64,000 bases of DNA from Globodera rostochiensis. Its lineage: Eukaryota; Nematoda; Chromadorea; Rhabditida; Heteroderidae. Below are positions 23,047 through 35,004 of the stretch, piece after piece; position 1 is the stretch's first letter, and each line of letters begins with the position of its first letter. Under the pieces are notes generated by a model. It ran no database searches and was not told the origin of the DNA. It saw only the letters and a program-made list of their open reading frames with translations. The stretch covers positions 2,401,100-2,465,099 of the forward strand of contig JAEVLN010000015.1 of NCBI GenBank assembly GCA_018350325.1, in the 5' to 3' direction. The translations under genes and the position numbers were made by a program.

Positions 23047-26000
23047 ATGTCATCTTCAAAATGGAATTTTACTTCAATCGCCTCAAACTTCGAAGCAGAC
23101 AATCAAGATGAACAGGGTGAACGGCATGAACGGTAGATTTCAGGGGAAAATCTTTTATAAATTTAATGTTTTCAAATACAGCGAGGTTCAACAAGGATCT
23201 GGATCGCAAAAACGGCAACATCATCCCAACGATGACTTTGATCCGGGAAACGATAGTGAAAATAATGAAATTGACAACACTGACGACGATCAGTTTGGAT
23301 TTTATTGTGAAAAGATCTTCGACTTTTACTGCGAAATACGGTCAAACATTAGTTATTCAGGACTGGCCCTCCTTTCGAACTACTTAGACAACATTTGAGC
23401 ACGTTTAACCGCTTTTCCAAATTCGACTTTGTCAGCGAGTTCAAGATGCGCCCCACTGTTCGTTACCCTGAGGGAAAGCTGGAGGACATTTTGAACACGC
23501 AGATTCGACAGGCAATACAAGGAGCCGAAAAGGACGGGAGGAAAGTGGGTGACTTTCAAACAAATCCCGTTTCTTTAAAAAAAAAAGATTTTTTCTAAAA
23601 AACGAGGGGAAGAGTTTGAATTAAATTGAACAACTATTTAAAAATTTTGTGAATTTTATTTTTAACACAAAATATGATTTTTTATCATTTTGTTTCCTCG
23701 AATGTCTTATTAGACCTAATTTGACAACATTATTATTATTGTTTTAAGGATTTCTTGTGTTCTTTCGTTTTTCAAAAATTCTCAATCAAATTCCCTTTCT
23801 TTCTTTCTTTCTTCCTTTCACTCCTCAATATTCAAGGTGGAAAAATTGTGTCCGCACCTTTTTGGCAAAGGATTGAATGCCCCAGTCAGTCTGAATATGA
23901 GACCAATTGAGCAGAATAGCGCGCTAACTCTCATGGCCGAATTGGACCGTTTGTCCCAAAGCGAAGGGGAGGAAAACATGGACAAACGAACCCTGTTGCT
24001 CTCACATCCAATAAAACTAATTGTAACATGCATTGCGCCGCCAAGGGGGCAAGGTTCACGACATTTTTGTCGTCAATTTTGGGGTTATGACCAGAAACAG
24101 AGAATGCGGTCGCTCAACACCAATAACAATTGGTGCCTGTTTTATGCGCTATGCCTTGCCCAGAGACGTCATGATCAAGAGTTGATTCGAAAAAATTTGA
24201 GCGGCCCTGAAAGCAGGATGACAAAACAAAGATTTTCCGAGTTTGTCAGAAATCCAGAAGCGCAGAAAAAAGAAGCAATAAAGCTGATGAATGAAGCAGA
24301 AATCAATTTTGAAGAGCATTTCTTTGGACTTCCGCACATTCAATACATTCAAAATTTTTGGGTGCGTGCAGCTAAACATAAAAATATCAATCATAAAATT
24401 AAGGATGGCAAATTCCCCGGCCTCTATCGTATAGTCGCCTTTGAGCATGCACCTGAGAGTGAAGTACGACCAATTTGGAAGGCTCCACCTGGGAATCTCT
24501 TGAACGTTGCCATTTTCCTGGAAAACGGACATTGGGACGGCATACGAATCATTAACAATTTCTTCCAGTTTGGAAGAAATGAAAAATACTGCATCGATTG
24601 CGAAAGTTGCTACAGTGCGACCAGAAGCATTCGTTCAACTGCAAGGGTCGTTGTTACCAATGCTCAAGAGTTGGGCAGGGAAGTTGTCAGAAGACTGAGG
24701 GATTCGCAGTTGAATGCGAGGGCTGTTTCCGGCCTTTTTTCAATGAAATGTGCTTCCAACGGCATAAACCCCGGACTTGCAAAATGTGGAAGCGTTGTCA
24801 AAAGGAAGACTGTGGCAGAGCCTATTTGGTTGACTCAAAAAATCCGCACGATTGCGCCAGTACGTACTGCAAACGTTGCTTTGTTTTCCATCCGCAGAAA
24901 CGTGGCTGTTTCATCCAAAAAAAGAAGATTGCCAAGAAGGATTATCGAATTTGCGCTTTCGACTGTGAAACAACTCAGGATTCGACAGGCTATGATAACT
25001 CGACTCTCGTCAATGAACACCAAGTTAACTATATTTCACTGAGAATCACATGCACTGTATGTTCGGACAAGGGCGAGATGGACGATTGTATAATCTGCGG
25101 GCCGCAACGTTTGCTGGATTGGAGTGAGGCGGAGGGACATGATCCAATCCCCAACTTTTCCGAATGGTTGCTCACATCATTTGACAAAAAATACGACACA
25201 ATTGTCTGGTCTCACAATGGAGGAAGGTAATTGAAATATTAATTATTTACAAAAATTTTTTCAGGTTTGACAGCTTGAATATTTGTGTAAAACAAATCGA
25301 AGGCCTGAACCGCTGATGCAAGGGATGAAAATTTACGAATTTAAAGTTAAAAACAGCCCAAAACATTCTTGCTGCATCTTTCGCGACTCTTTTCTCCTTT
25401 GGGCAATCCCGCTTGCCCAATTGCCGTTAACTTTTGGACTCAACTGCCAAGATAAGCCGTTTTTCCCTTACCTCTTCAACAAAAAGAGCAACTACAATGT
25501 CCGGCTTGACACATTGCCTGACAAATGCTACTATTCGCCAGAGTCAATGAGCGAAAAAAAGTTTGAGGAGTTTTCAAAATGGCACGACGAAAACAGCGAC
25601 AAAATGTCCTTTTATTTGCCGGATGAACTTCGAATCTACACACGGAACGACACAGAAATTTTGATGTGCGCGCTTTTGGCATTCCGTCGACTGTTCATGG
25701 AACATGTGACAAAAGGCGCTGATGTTTTGCTTGGAGGCACAACTTTGGCGGGCGTTTGCATGCAAGTTTTCAAAAGCATGTTTCTTCACGACAACGAGAT
25801 TGCGATTGTTCCTGAGAGGGGATATGAACGCTCGGACACGGCCAGCGTATTAGCAATAAAATATTTTGAGTATCGGGCCTTGCGTGACGGGCTTGATATA
25901 CAGCATGCGGGAAACGGATCTGAAGTTCGTTTTAATGGCAAAAAATTGGACGCTTTTATAGAAGAGCAAAATAAAGCAATCGAGGTCCTTGGCTGTTATT

Positions 26001-26778
26001 ATCACGGTAATGACAAAAAAAATAAAAATAAATTGTTACTTATTACTTTAATTAAGTGTGTCTTGAATGTTATAAAAACGAAGACAAATTGGTCGATAAC
26101 AGGACAGAAAGAATTAAATGACCAAACGTGGCATAGAATCCTAAAATTGAAGTTACCAAACGAACAGGGCAAATATATTAATGTTGAATAACGAAAAGGA
26201 AACCATTGATCCGGTATTTTCTAAGTTAATTAAAATTATTTCGTTTAAATGTAAGCACCAAGCGTATGCTGGCGGTAGAACTGGCCCCATATCTCTTTAT
26301 GCCAAGGCCACTGAAAATTCTAAAATTTCAGTTTTCGATATCTTTAGGTTTGTTTTGTCATTAAAACCTTTATTTTTATTTTTCAGTTCATACCCTTTTT
26401 GTAATTTTACCACCCAATACCCTATTGGAATGCCTCACATCATTCGCCCACACGTGTCTGAGACCAACGTTTATGGTCAGACTCACTCTATTCTTGTCTA
26501 TTTTTTTGGATTTCAGGTCAAAACCTGAAGACGTCCCTTACAAGGGACTTTTAAAATTCAGGATCATACCGCCCAGGAAGTTGAACATTCCTGTACTGCC
26601 ATTGAAGATTGCAAATCAGCTCATTTTTGGCCTTTGTTTTCGTTGCGCCCAAAATTTTCAAAAGAAGGGTATGCAAAATAATCCCGATTACAATTGTCCA
26701 CACTCGGAGGCCCAACGCGGCTTTGTTTCGACTGTAACCCATATTGAGCTAGAAGAGGGTAATTTCATATTTTATTAA
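23047..26778 (+). pseudogene. Decayed protein-primed DNA polymerase B (Polinton/Maverick type)
   Basis: Recognisable parts in order are an N-terminal exon (MSSSKWNF..., 23047-23132) and an Asp/Asn-rich exon from 23182. Next come 23395-23544 and a long exon from 23837 (RPIEQNSALTL, NNNWCLFYALCLAQ, ENGHWDGIRI). A Cys-rich zinc-ribbon-like stretch follows (24585-24910), then Exo I (AFDCETT, about 24955), Exo II (HNGGRFDSLN, split by a 38-bp intron at 25227-25264) and Exo III (YTRNDTEIL, about 25640). After those come GCYYHG (about 26000), AGGRTGP and palm motif A (DIF|SSYPF, split by an intron ending 26386). The homology stops after GFVSTVTHIELEEG. The catalytic YxDTDS motif is absent. Frameshifts are needed near 24613 and 25290, and an in-frame stop follows NRTERIK near 26120. 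The copy must be inactive, barring assembly errors. Confidence 0.75.
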
Positions 26779-27600
26779 ATTAAAAAAATACCTGTAAATT
26801 AAGCCCTTCAGGGCTGGGGTCTTTAGGTGCTAAAAACCCTCAAAATAGGGGATAAAAACCAAAAAATGCCAAAAGGTTCTTTTTCGTTTAGAAAAAAGTG
26901 CATATAATTTTATCTCTTCGATAATATATGATAAATTGCACTATATGGGTGCAATTTACGGTACCCCGCAATTCGGCGCGCACGATTCGGCGCGCACGAC
27001 TCGGCGCGGCACGATTCGGCGCCGACTAGTTTTTTGTTATAACTTACTTCAAAGTGAACCAAACCAAACATTCTTGGTATCATTCGAAAGCATGTAATAA
27101 ATAGAAGCTTACAAAGGCAAAAGCTAATCGATTTGTCTTTTCAAAAAAAAGTTATAGGTTTAAAACCTGTAAAAATTGCCTTTTTTGTCGTGGTGACGTC
27201 ATAACTTTCTTTGTTTAAGTCGAATCGCTTAGCTTTTGCCTTTGTAAGCTTCTACTTATTACATGCTTTCGAATGATACCAAGAATGTTTGGTTTGGTTG
27301 ACTTTGAACTAAGTTATAACGAAAAACTTGTCGGCGCCGAATCGTGCCGCGCCGAATCGTGCGCGCCGAGTCGTGCGCGCCGAATCGTGCGCGCCGAATT
27401 GTGGTGCTCCGGCAATTTATGAGCCCTGGACTGAAGTGCCCTTCGATGGGGAGTCAGTTTTCCAGGGGCCCAAACCACGAGAGGAATATGTTTAGGGTGT
27501 GAAAGATGCCTGTGGCGATAAGTGAGGGTGGACTGGAGGCGCCGCAACAAATCAACATATTATCTCTCATGTTGTTGGTTTCAATTTTGTTTCACTTGGG
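26779..27600. mobile_element. Foldback element, word gcgcacgattcgg, and flanks
   Basis: The left end (26960-27025) repeats variants of cggcgcgcacgattcgg, and the right end (27330-27405) repeats the complement. Inside them are long inverted arms (27030-27140 and 27225-27320) that share agaagcttacaaaggcaaaa and cattcttggtatcattcgaa. The flank 27480-27550 recurs inverted at 34530-34600 (tgtgaaagatgcctgtggcg), and 26805-26835 recurs inverted near 34775-34800. Confidence 0.8.
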
Positions 27601-28017
27601 CAATTTCTTTTGTTTTAAAATGAATTTTTCCTACCGCCCACTTTGAAATGCTTAACTCTAATAAAGTTTTTGTAAAATTTGGTAAGAAGACCAAAAAATT
27701 TTAAAATTTTCTCGGCTGCCAAAATTTTGATACCATTCGACTTGTCTCGACGAGAGGAGTCGATTGATATGGATAGCGGCATTTTTCATTTCAAAACAAT
27801 TTATTCATAAAACTGGATTTAAATTGAAAACCCAAAACAACGGAAAACAGTGCAAGAATGCATTCAAAAAAATCCTGGTAAAATCATCATCTCCCCGTCA
27901 TCGCTGAAAACACCTCAAAACCAATGCGGTGACGATAGGCATGAAATGCCTCCGTCGATTCTTCCCCAACTTAATAATAACTTTAATGTTTTTAAAAAAT
28001 AAGCAATTTTCATCTTT
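27601..28017. other. Intergenic
   Basis: Short spacer between the foldback and the LRAT-like gene. It has a weak match (27725-27775) to the dispersed repeat at 12.6 and 17.9 kb. It should contain the 3' UTR of the minus-strand gene. Confidence 0.4.
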
Positions 28018-28627
28018 CTAAAACCAATAAAGAAAACAGTACAACTTTATACCACGATTATAGAAGTCACGGCCCCAATGTTGACAGTTTGCCATGGTCA
28101 AATTGTATTTCGTCCACATGCCACGAAAAATGTCCTCGACTTTTTCATAAGAAACATTCAGTTTGTTCTCCGCAATAGTTCCGAGAGAGCGACCGTAGTA
28201 GCCCCAAGTAAAGCAATAAAACAACAAGAAATGTTCCGAATTTCGGACAACTTGCTTCAATTTTGATCAGCTAAAACATAAAGTTAACACACCGGCTTTC
28301 ATTGCCGAGGTCGACAATTTCGTAAGTGCGCCGGTTCTCTTTGCTACACTTGCCACAGACAAAATAAACCAAAACCGCGTGGTGTGCGGCCAACTCCTGT
28401 AATACTATTTTTGAGATTATATGTAAATTTTTTTGCAGCTAACCGGTGAATTGAGTAATTTAACCGGAGCGAGAAATGGGCTAATACTCCCAATTAGGTG
28501 AAGGAGTTCCATTGGATGCGCATGTAATTCCATTTTAACGGCACGATAATGCTCGCAACCGCAGCCACAGGGAGGGACTGGCGTCCACTCCGCAAGGGAT
28601 AGATATTCCGGTGATGATGACGATGAA

Positions 28628-28665
<38 letters not shown>

Positions 28666-28678
28666 CGATGACGATGAA

Positions 28679-28719
<41 letters not shown>

Positions 28720-28746
28720 CGATGAAGATGATGCTGATGATCCCAT
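28018..28746 (-). CDS. LRAT-like protein with poly-serine N-terminus
   Basis: The model (minus) joins 28746-28444, 28396-28289 and 28254-28018 with both junctions in phase 0, giving 215 residues. Residues 5 to about 45 are almost pure serine, encoded by a (TCA/TCG/TCT) run. A Cys-rich segment (PPCGCGCEHY) follows. Exon 2 begins ELAAHHAVLVYF, matching the His segment of the LRAT/NlpC-P60 fold. Exon 3 ends with KYNLTMANCQHWGRDFY, matching the conserved Asn-Cys-x-His segment that carries the catalytic Cys. Enzymes of this fold are acyltransferases or thiol hydrolases acting on lipids or amides; the substrate here is unknown. Alternative donors exist for exon 2. The His and Cys are present, so the domain may be active. 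Confidence 0.55.
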
Positions 28747-30161
28747 TTTTATGAAGATTTGTATTCTTCCTGATGAACTATTTTAATTCTTAAAATAAAA
28801 GAATAATATCTAGTCAGGGTCGTAGCCAGAATACAGAAAACATTTCGGGGGGGGGGCTTACAACTGAGCTAATTCTATCAAAACAAAAGTAATAAAAAAG
28901 AGAAAGAAATGGTCAAAATGAACTTTGTTTGTCAGCGAGAGCCTCTTACGCACACAAAATTCTCTGACCGTCCCCCCACAGGGGGTGGGGGGAGGGATTA
29001 TTCAGAGAAAAAGGTAAGGAAACAAATGGATGGAAAAGGGGATGCGGGCGGTGGGGGCGGGGGCGAGAGGCAGAGAATGTACTGTGGTTGGTAAATGCAA
29101 AAAGCAATTTCGAAATCTTAGAAATTTGACTGTTTTTTCGGGAGGATGCCCAAAGAAAATCAATTTAGGTATGAGAAAATTTTGGGAATTGAAAAAGCAC
29201 TTTTTAGATAAAAAGCCTAGTTTGCAAATGACATACTATTTATAACATGGGGTACTAATTTAGAAGGGGGTGGGGGGGGGGTGTTTCTAATTTAGGTGGT
29301 TAGTACATATTTTAGGATATACGGTATGTGTGTGATTGAACCGCGGGAAGTGAGGACAAATGGATGGAAAAAGGGAGGCTGGCGGGCGGGGGGGGGCATT
29401 GAAAATGCAAAAATGCGATTGGAATTAAATGAACGAAAAAATGAACAGTGGGCAGAGAAAAGGCTATTGGTATTTTCTGATTACGGACATGACTTTTATA
29501 AAAGTAAATCCAAAGCCGGAGTGAATAAATGGTTAGGCCTAAGCCACTCTGGCTTTCGTTAGGCTTAAGCCTAAGCCATCCTGAGCTTGGGGTTCGTTGG
29601 GCTTAGGCTAAGCCATTATGGGGTTTTTACACCGGTAAGCGACACTTTAACCGGTAAATTGTTGGTAACGCCAAAACGAAAAAAGGGGAATAGGGGTTTG
29701 AAATTGCTCAAATGGTGAACGATTCGGAGTCTACAACCCCAAAAAAATTATATTTTACCATTATTTTGTGGTGGGGAGCATTAACAGGAAAGTATTTAAG
29801 TACCTATATTATTTGCCCCCCCCCCTAGAGGTCAACAGCAGAGCTCAATTGCGAAAAAACAAAATGAGCAAAAATCTCTTAAAGAGATTGTTTTTGAAGG
29901 AAAAAAAAGGAGATTTTAGTATGGCAATTCAATTGGTTAAATTTCTTTACTTGGAATCTCAATTATTCATCGCCCAACAAATCATTTTCTTTGAAAGGTA
30001 ATCGGGGCAAAAATGAATTTGGCAAAATAATTTAGGATTTAAGCGTAAATCTTTGGTTATGCAATCAATCCCTCACAACATTTTCTTATTCTTTTGGAAA
30101 AATAAACTTTTTTTTATCAGTAGGTATATAATATTCATAAAACGAAAGCAAAAAAAATGGT
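28747..30161. other. Intergenic, G-rich tracts and word arrays
   Basis: G runs lie at 28848-28856, 29050 and 29268-29280. The stretch 29245-29335 (ctaattta..ggggg) ends with a segment whose complement resembles 41148-41240, so it is probably one end of a repeat family. The word gcctaagcc is reiterated at 29540-29625, with relatives at 32055-32120 and 49135-49160. 29930-30110 is the second copy of the repeat at 17.3 kb. Confidence 0.45.
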
Positions 30162-30335
30162 TTAACATAAAAATGAAATATTGTTCAATAAAAGAGCATT
30201 AGCAATCATTAACTTTGAAATGTTCTCCGCTTGAAAGCTGAACCGATTCTCATCGACGACATTTTTTAAAGTACTAATCGCTCTTTCAGCCCCTACCAAC
30301 TTTTTGTCAAAAATTATGTAATTCATGGCCCAATC
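30162..30335 (-). pseudogene. hAT transposase C-terminal fragment
   Basis: The minus strand encodes KLVGAERAISTLKNVVDEN, FQAENISKLMIANALLL and a stop at 30162. The order 'ER..S..K..V...R.....EN...L......L' is that of the hAT dimerisation domain, which forms the C-terminus of these transposases. No zinc finger or catalytic part is visible upstream. It is a relic. Confidence 0.5.
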
Positions 30336-30994
30336 ACCAAGAAATAATTAAAAAAAACCTCAGGCTTTATGCATTTTCCTAATGAATTTTTTAGAATCGG
30401 GAACTCGGTACTCAAAAATCTTAGGCAGATAGATAAAAAAAGGGTATTTAACCAACTCGCTACTTTTTTAGACTTCCTAGGTTACAGCTAACAATTTAGA
30501 ATAACTAAGTTGGATTAGAAGGGATTGCACCCCCCCCCCCCCCCCTCCTTGATCGGCTGAGAAGAAATTTACAAAAATTAGCAAGATTTTTTCATACTTT
30601 TGGCAGGGGCGTAGCCAACGCTTTTCCCTGACGGCGCCTTCGAGGCAGTCTAACCTCATATACTCTCAAAACGCTTCAAAATTACTGTGTTTTTAACAGT
30701 TAGGTTGTAAATCTCTTAATAAATTGAGTCAAAATTTTCTCAAGGATTTTTAACAAAATGTTCAAAAATTAGACTTTCCAAAGTCACAAATATGGCAATG
30801 CCATATAAATAAGGTATTTGACATCCCGACAACCCTGGTGTTAACAAAAAGTCAGAATCAAGGCAAGGAAATTTGCAAAATGGCACAAAAACCAAATCAG
30901 ACAAATTTTGAAAACAAACTAAAATCAATTGACAACATTTTTTTTAAAAATAAATTAATTAAAAGAAAATTGTGACGGGCTTCTTCCTCAAACG
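30336..30994. other. Intergenic, 3' of the SPRY gene
   Basis: A C run of about 15 lies at 30532-30547. No exon is supported. Confidence 0.4.
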
Positions 30995-33900
30995 TCAAAA
31001 TTTATATTCAAAGTCTGGCCTAAAGTTTGCTTCAATTTTGTCGCCAGGATAACACAACGAAACGCACGGAAACAATTCACCGGCAAAAGGGGCAAGCAAA
31101 CCGGTAGTTTCTGCAAAAACCAAAATAAATTGCAAATATATAAATTATTTAACTAATTTAGTGTATTCCTTAAAATTAAATTTCCCTTTATTATTCTTTT
31201 TTTTCTCACTCAAACGCTTTCCATTTTTTGTGTAAATGATTTGGCGAGTTGCCAAATCCACGCCGCATCCGATGACGTCACCGACGCCAAATTTGGGCTT
31301 TCGTTCGATGTACGGACGCCCACCAAAGAAGCGTCCGCGACATCCGTCAGCGGCGTGGCCCAAAAAATAGCCAGGGCTTGCGTACGCGTAAGAGCCTTTG
31401 CACCATCCAACCGGTGTGCCCAATGGCATTTGTTTGGTCCCAAGTCCAATGTGAATAGCGCTAAAAACTAAAATTTTTTTAAAGCAAACTGTTGCTCTAA
31501 AGCATTCGAAGCTTGACTATTTATTTATTTAAATTACCCTTCTTTCGCTAATATCCACACTTCGTAGTAGAAAATGCCAAAATTGTTTTTTGAAATTGGC
31601 CGTTCAGCGACAATAGAGCGCCACGCTAAATAAGCGGATTTAAAACGGTGCGGTACGTTTCAGTGCCGCCATTTCAGTGCCGCCGTTTCAGTGGCATTTC
31701 AGTGCCGCCATTTCAGTGCCAGTTACAAATGCGACATTTCAGTGCCAAAAAAAACTACGAAATTGAAAGGATTTCCCATTTTGTAACAATTTTATTCTCA
31801 GGAAGGGAAAGGGGTGTAGAGATTTATCTCGATGAATATCGGAATAACAATCAAATCGGTCGGGGTCAGTTCGGCGCACTGGTTCGGCGCCAAGCTTTTT
31901 CTCAAAATACAACAATTTGAATATTAAACAACAATAGTCGATCACGCGTATAACGCAGTTTTGAACAATTTTTGAAAATAAGGAAAAACGACTTTTTTGT
32001 TTTAAGTGTTAACTCTAAAGCCGGATAGAATAACTGGGGAAACGTTAGAGATTTAGGGGTTCGTTAGGCTTAGGCCTATGCCACCTGGCTTGGGATTGTT
32101 AGGCTTAGGCCTAAGCTAGCTTAAAATGCGCAGAAAGAATTTAGAAATTGTAAACTTTTTTTAGGAATGGACAAAAAACAGCAAGTTATAAAGCAAAAAA
32201 AAACTTTTAGAATGTCGAAAAGATCTACAGTTTTTCGCGTTAATTCAATTAAGATTTGTCGGCGCGAATTTGAATAGGAAAAAGAATTAAGTTCGAAGAA
32301 TTTCGCCATTTACAGCTTTAATTTTGTTTGGCACTGAAATATCGCATTTGTAACTGGCACTGAAACGGGCGGCACTGAAATGGCGGCACTGAAACGGCGG
32401 CACTGAAACGTCCGTGTCCGGATACCATATTTTTTTTTGTTTAATTAATTTAAGAACAAAATAATGTTTTTACTCAAATTCTCTCCAGTATATTGGACAA
32501 TCAATCGATCCGGCTCAATGAGCGCGAGTTCGTCGTGACATGCCGTGGAATCCCATCGATTTTGTTGCGGGATTAATCCTGCTAAATGATTTTTTTGTTA
32601 ATTTGAATTTAAATATTATTTTTCAAAAAAAGATGAGACCAAATTTTTTTAAAATTAAAACAATAATTTCCCTACCATTTCCCATTTGTGTTTCAGTCAA
32701 TGCGTCGATGTTCTGTTGCTGTTTGTTCTGATACTGCTCCATTTTTGCACTCAGTTCCCCCTTCAGCCGATTTATTACCTTTAATTTTGGGACTAAAATA
32801 TTTTTTCCTTGTTTTTTGACTTTTGACTCCGCTTCCGATTTTTCCAAAAATCCAGGTCCCCTCCAATTTTAAAAATAACCCTTAATTATTTGTCCATATT
32901 CCCACCTCTTCGAGCTCCTTTTTCCAACAGTTTCCTAATGCATCAATTTGTTTCTGAATCGTTCTGTCCATTTCCTTCTGTTCCTCAAACTTGTTGTTCT
33001 GTCCTTCAATAAACTGCCCCAAAATGATGTTCAGTTTCTCTTCACGTTCATTGAAAAGCTAAAAAGTTGTATTTAATGGTTTCGATTTTTTGCTATTATT
33101 TGTCTTTATTTTGTGTCCATTAGCCCGATTTTTTTTTGACTCCAACCCCGCTTTTTCCAAAAAAAATTCCGGCCCATCAAACTCGACTTAAAATAGCATT
33201 GACATCAGCCGATGTCCTCTAAACCCACTTGATCAATCGTTGCGATCAGTGCTTTTTGTTGTCCAGAATTCTCCGCTTGCTTTTGCTCAAGTCCATTAAG
33301 TCTTTCCAGCAATGCCTTCTGATCACTTTGCAACTTTATGTTCAGTTGCCCCAATTCCGAGACGACCATCGCTTGGACAGACTTCAGTGATTCATTCATT
33401 TTGCGTAAGAATTCTTCCTGATCATCTTTTTGCTTGTGTTCCAAGTCGCTGATCGTAGTTTGGACTCGGGAAAACTGATCAATGGAAATTAACTTCTGTT
33501 GATCCTCATTTAACCAATCGATTTTGTCATTAGTTTCCTTTTGGTGCTGTTGTTGCCTCAAAGTGTCCATTTTCTGTTGTTCCTTCATCTCTTCCATTAG
33601 CTTCTTGTGAGCGTTTAACAATTTCTCGTGGTCCTCTCCGCTCTGTTGCTGTTTGTCCTGATACTGCTCCATCTTTGTCTGCAGAGCATTATGAGCAATT
33701 AACAGCTTCTGATGTTCCAATTCGGCGCGGAGTGCCTTCTGAACAAATTGGCAAGGAAAAAAAGACTGTTTTTGTAATATATTCGCACATTTTCAAGCTC
33801 GAGTTTTGTAATTCTTTTCCATTCCTCCATTTGTTCAAGCATTCTGCCGACCAATTCTTCGTGTTCTTCATTTACTGCTTCAATTCTTCTTCGCTTTGCA

Positions 33901-34016
33901 TTTTGTGCCACCAAATCGAGACTGGCACTTGAGGAGGCTGGCGAATTGATCGTTTGTTGCCGTTCCAATTGGGCAATTTTGGCACGCAAAAGAAGCAATT
34001 CTTCGGATGGATTCAT
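30995..34016 (-). CDS. Coiled-coil + RanBPM-type SPRY protein, eight exons, apparently intact
   Basis: The model (minus) joins 34016-33789, 33738-33229, 33058-32906, 32778-32676, 32578-32474, 31625-31538, 31460-31210 and 31110-30995. It gives 517 residues, with all junctions GT-AG and all phases agreeing. Residues 1 to about 325 are coiled coil rich in Q, E and K ([49 protein letters not shown]). A short KRRR patch may be a nuclear signal. Residues about 340-517 are SPRY ([81 protein letters not shown]). There is no signal peptide, so it is not of the secreted SPRYSEC type. SPRY domains bind proteins; the partner is unknown. The 848-bp intron 31626-32473 holds a foldback element. Confidence 0.8.
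31640..32425. mobile_element. Foldback element in a SPRY intron, word tttcagtgccgcca
   Basis: The left end (31650-31750) repeats tttcagtgccgccg-like words and then reaches cagttacaaatgcgacattt. The right end (32330-32410) is the inverted form, with tatcgcatttgtaactggca followed by ggcactgaaacgg words. The interior carries the words ttcggcgc (31868-31895) and taggcctaagc (32060-32120), typical of other elements here. Insertion lies wholly between the splice sites, so the host gene keeps its reading. Confidence 0.8.
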
Positions 34017-34675
34017 ATTAATTTACTCCAAAACTCTAAATTTTAGTTTCTAAGACGTTTAATTCTTAACAGGGCGATCGATATAATATTTTGGGATGTG
34101 GGGGAGGAATTTGGCAAATATGCGGAGAAAACAGGAGTGAGTTGACAGGTCAAAGGAGAGAGGGAATGAATATCTGTAACTGTTATGGGCGGGGATTTGT
34201 CGCGCCAACAAAAATGCCAACGGTAAAACATAAACTCGGTTTTTTTGAAAACGTTGATTTTTTTTAAATATGGGCTATTTTTTGAAGCTTTTAAGGAATG
34301 GGTCCGGATCGGGAATTTTTTGAAGATTTTTACGCTATTTGTTACAAAAACTTTATTATGAGTTAAGCATTTCAAAGTGGGCGTAGTAAAAAATTCATTT
34401 TAAAACAAAAGAAAATTGCCCAAGTGAAACAAAATTGAAACCAACAACATGAGAGATAATATGATCAATGATCATCAAAAAAATAGTGGATAAATCGTCC
34501 GGCACAATGCCAATCAAAATTGATTGATTTGTTGCGGCGCCTCCAGTCCACCCTCACTTATCGCCACAGGCATCTTTCACACCCTAAACATGGCATCTCT
34601 ATCTTATTTGTAAGGCTGGGGGGATTATGCTTCAAAAAGGCAAAATATGCACCGAAAAATAGTAATTTCAGGGCA
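34017..34675. other. Intergenic with repeat shared with 27.5 kb
   Basis: 34405-34600 matches the complement of about 27480-27640, including ccaacaacatgagagataat. No exon is supported. A TATA-like or initiator element for the SPRY gene could not be picked out. Confidence 0.5.
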
Positions 34676-35004
34676 CTAATTATTAATATTTTTTCTTTTA
34701 ACGTATAAAGATTTAAGGCTTTTCGCATTAATTTTAGTGTCAGTCAATGGGTCCGATTCTGAGAGGTACTCAGGGGTTTTAGCACCTAAAAACCCCAGCC
34801 CTAATAATGCGAATTCTTCACCAACCAAAGAGAACACTGCTCCAACGGCAGCTCCAATCGGAATGCCCACCGGGCCAACCACCAATGCCGCAGTTGCCCC
34901 CACAGCCGCCCCCACAGCTGCTCCAATAATCTGCAATTTTTATTATGGAAATTATTGTTTTTTTTTGTTTTCTTTCATTTTTCTTTTACCTCTCCGATGC
35001 CCAT
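34676..35004 (-). CDS. Small glycine-zipper protein, two exons
   Basis: The model (minus) joins 35004-34990 (MGIGE) and 34930-34676, with a GT-AG intron in phase 0, giving 89 residues. The first 45 residues are Gly/Ala/Val-rich with G-x3-G spacing (IIGAAVGAAVGATAALVVG, then PIGAAVGAVFSLVG), a glycine-zipper pattern that packs helices in membranes. The C-terminal half is polar (KTPEYLSESDPL) and ends in a basic tail (KSLYVKRKNINN). Gly-zippers occur in pore-forming and outer-membrane proteins as well as simple membrane anchors; I cannot choose. Part of the C-terminal coding DNA resembles a repeat at 26.8 kb, so a repeat-derived tail is possible. Confidence 0.55.
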
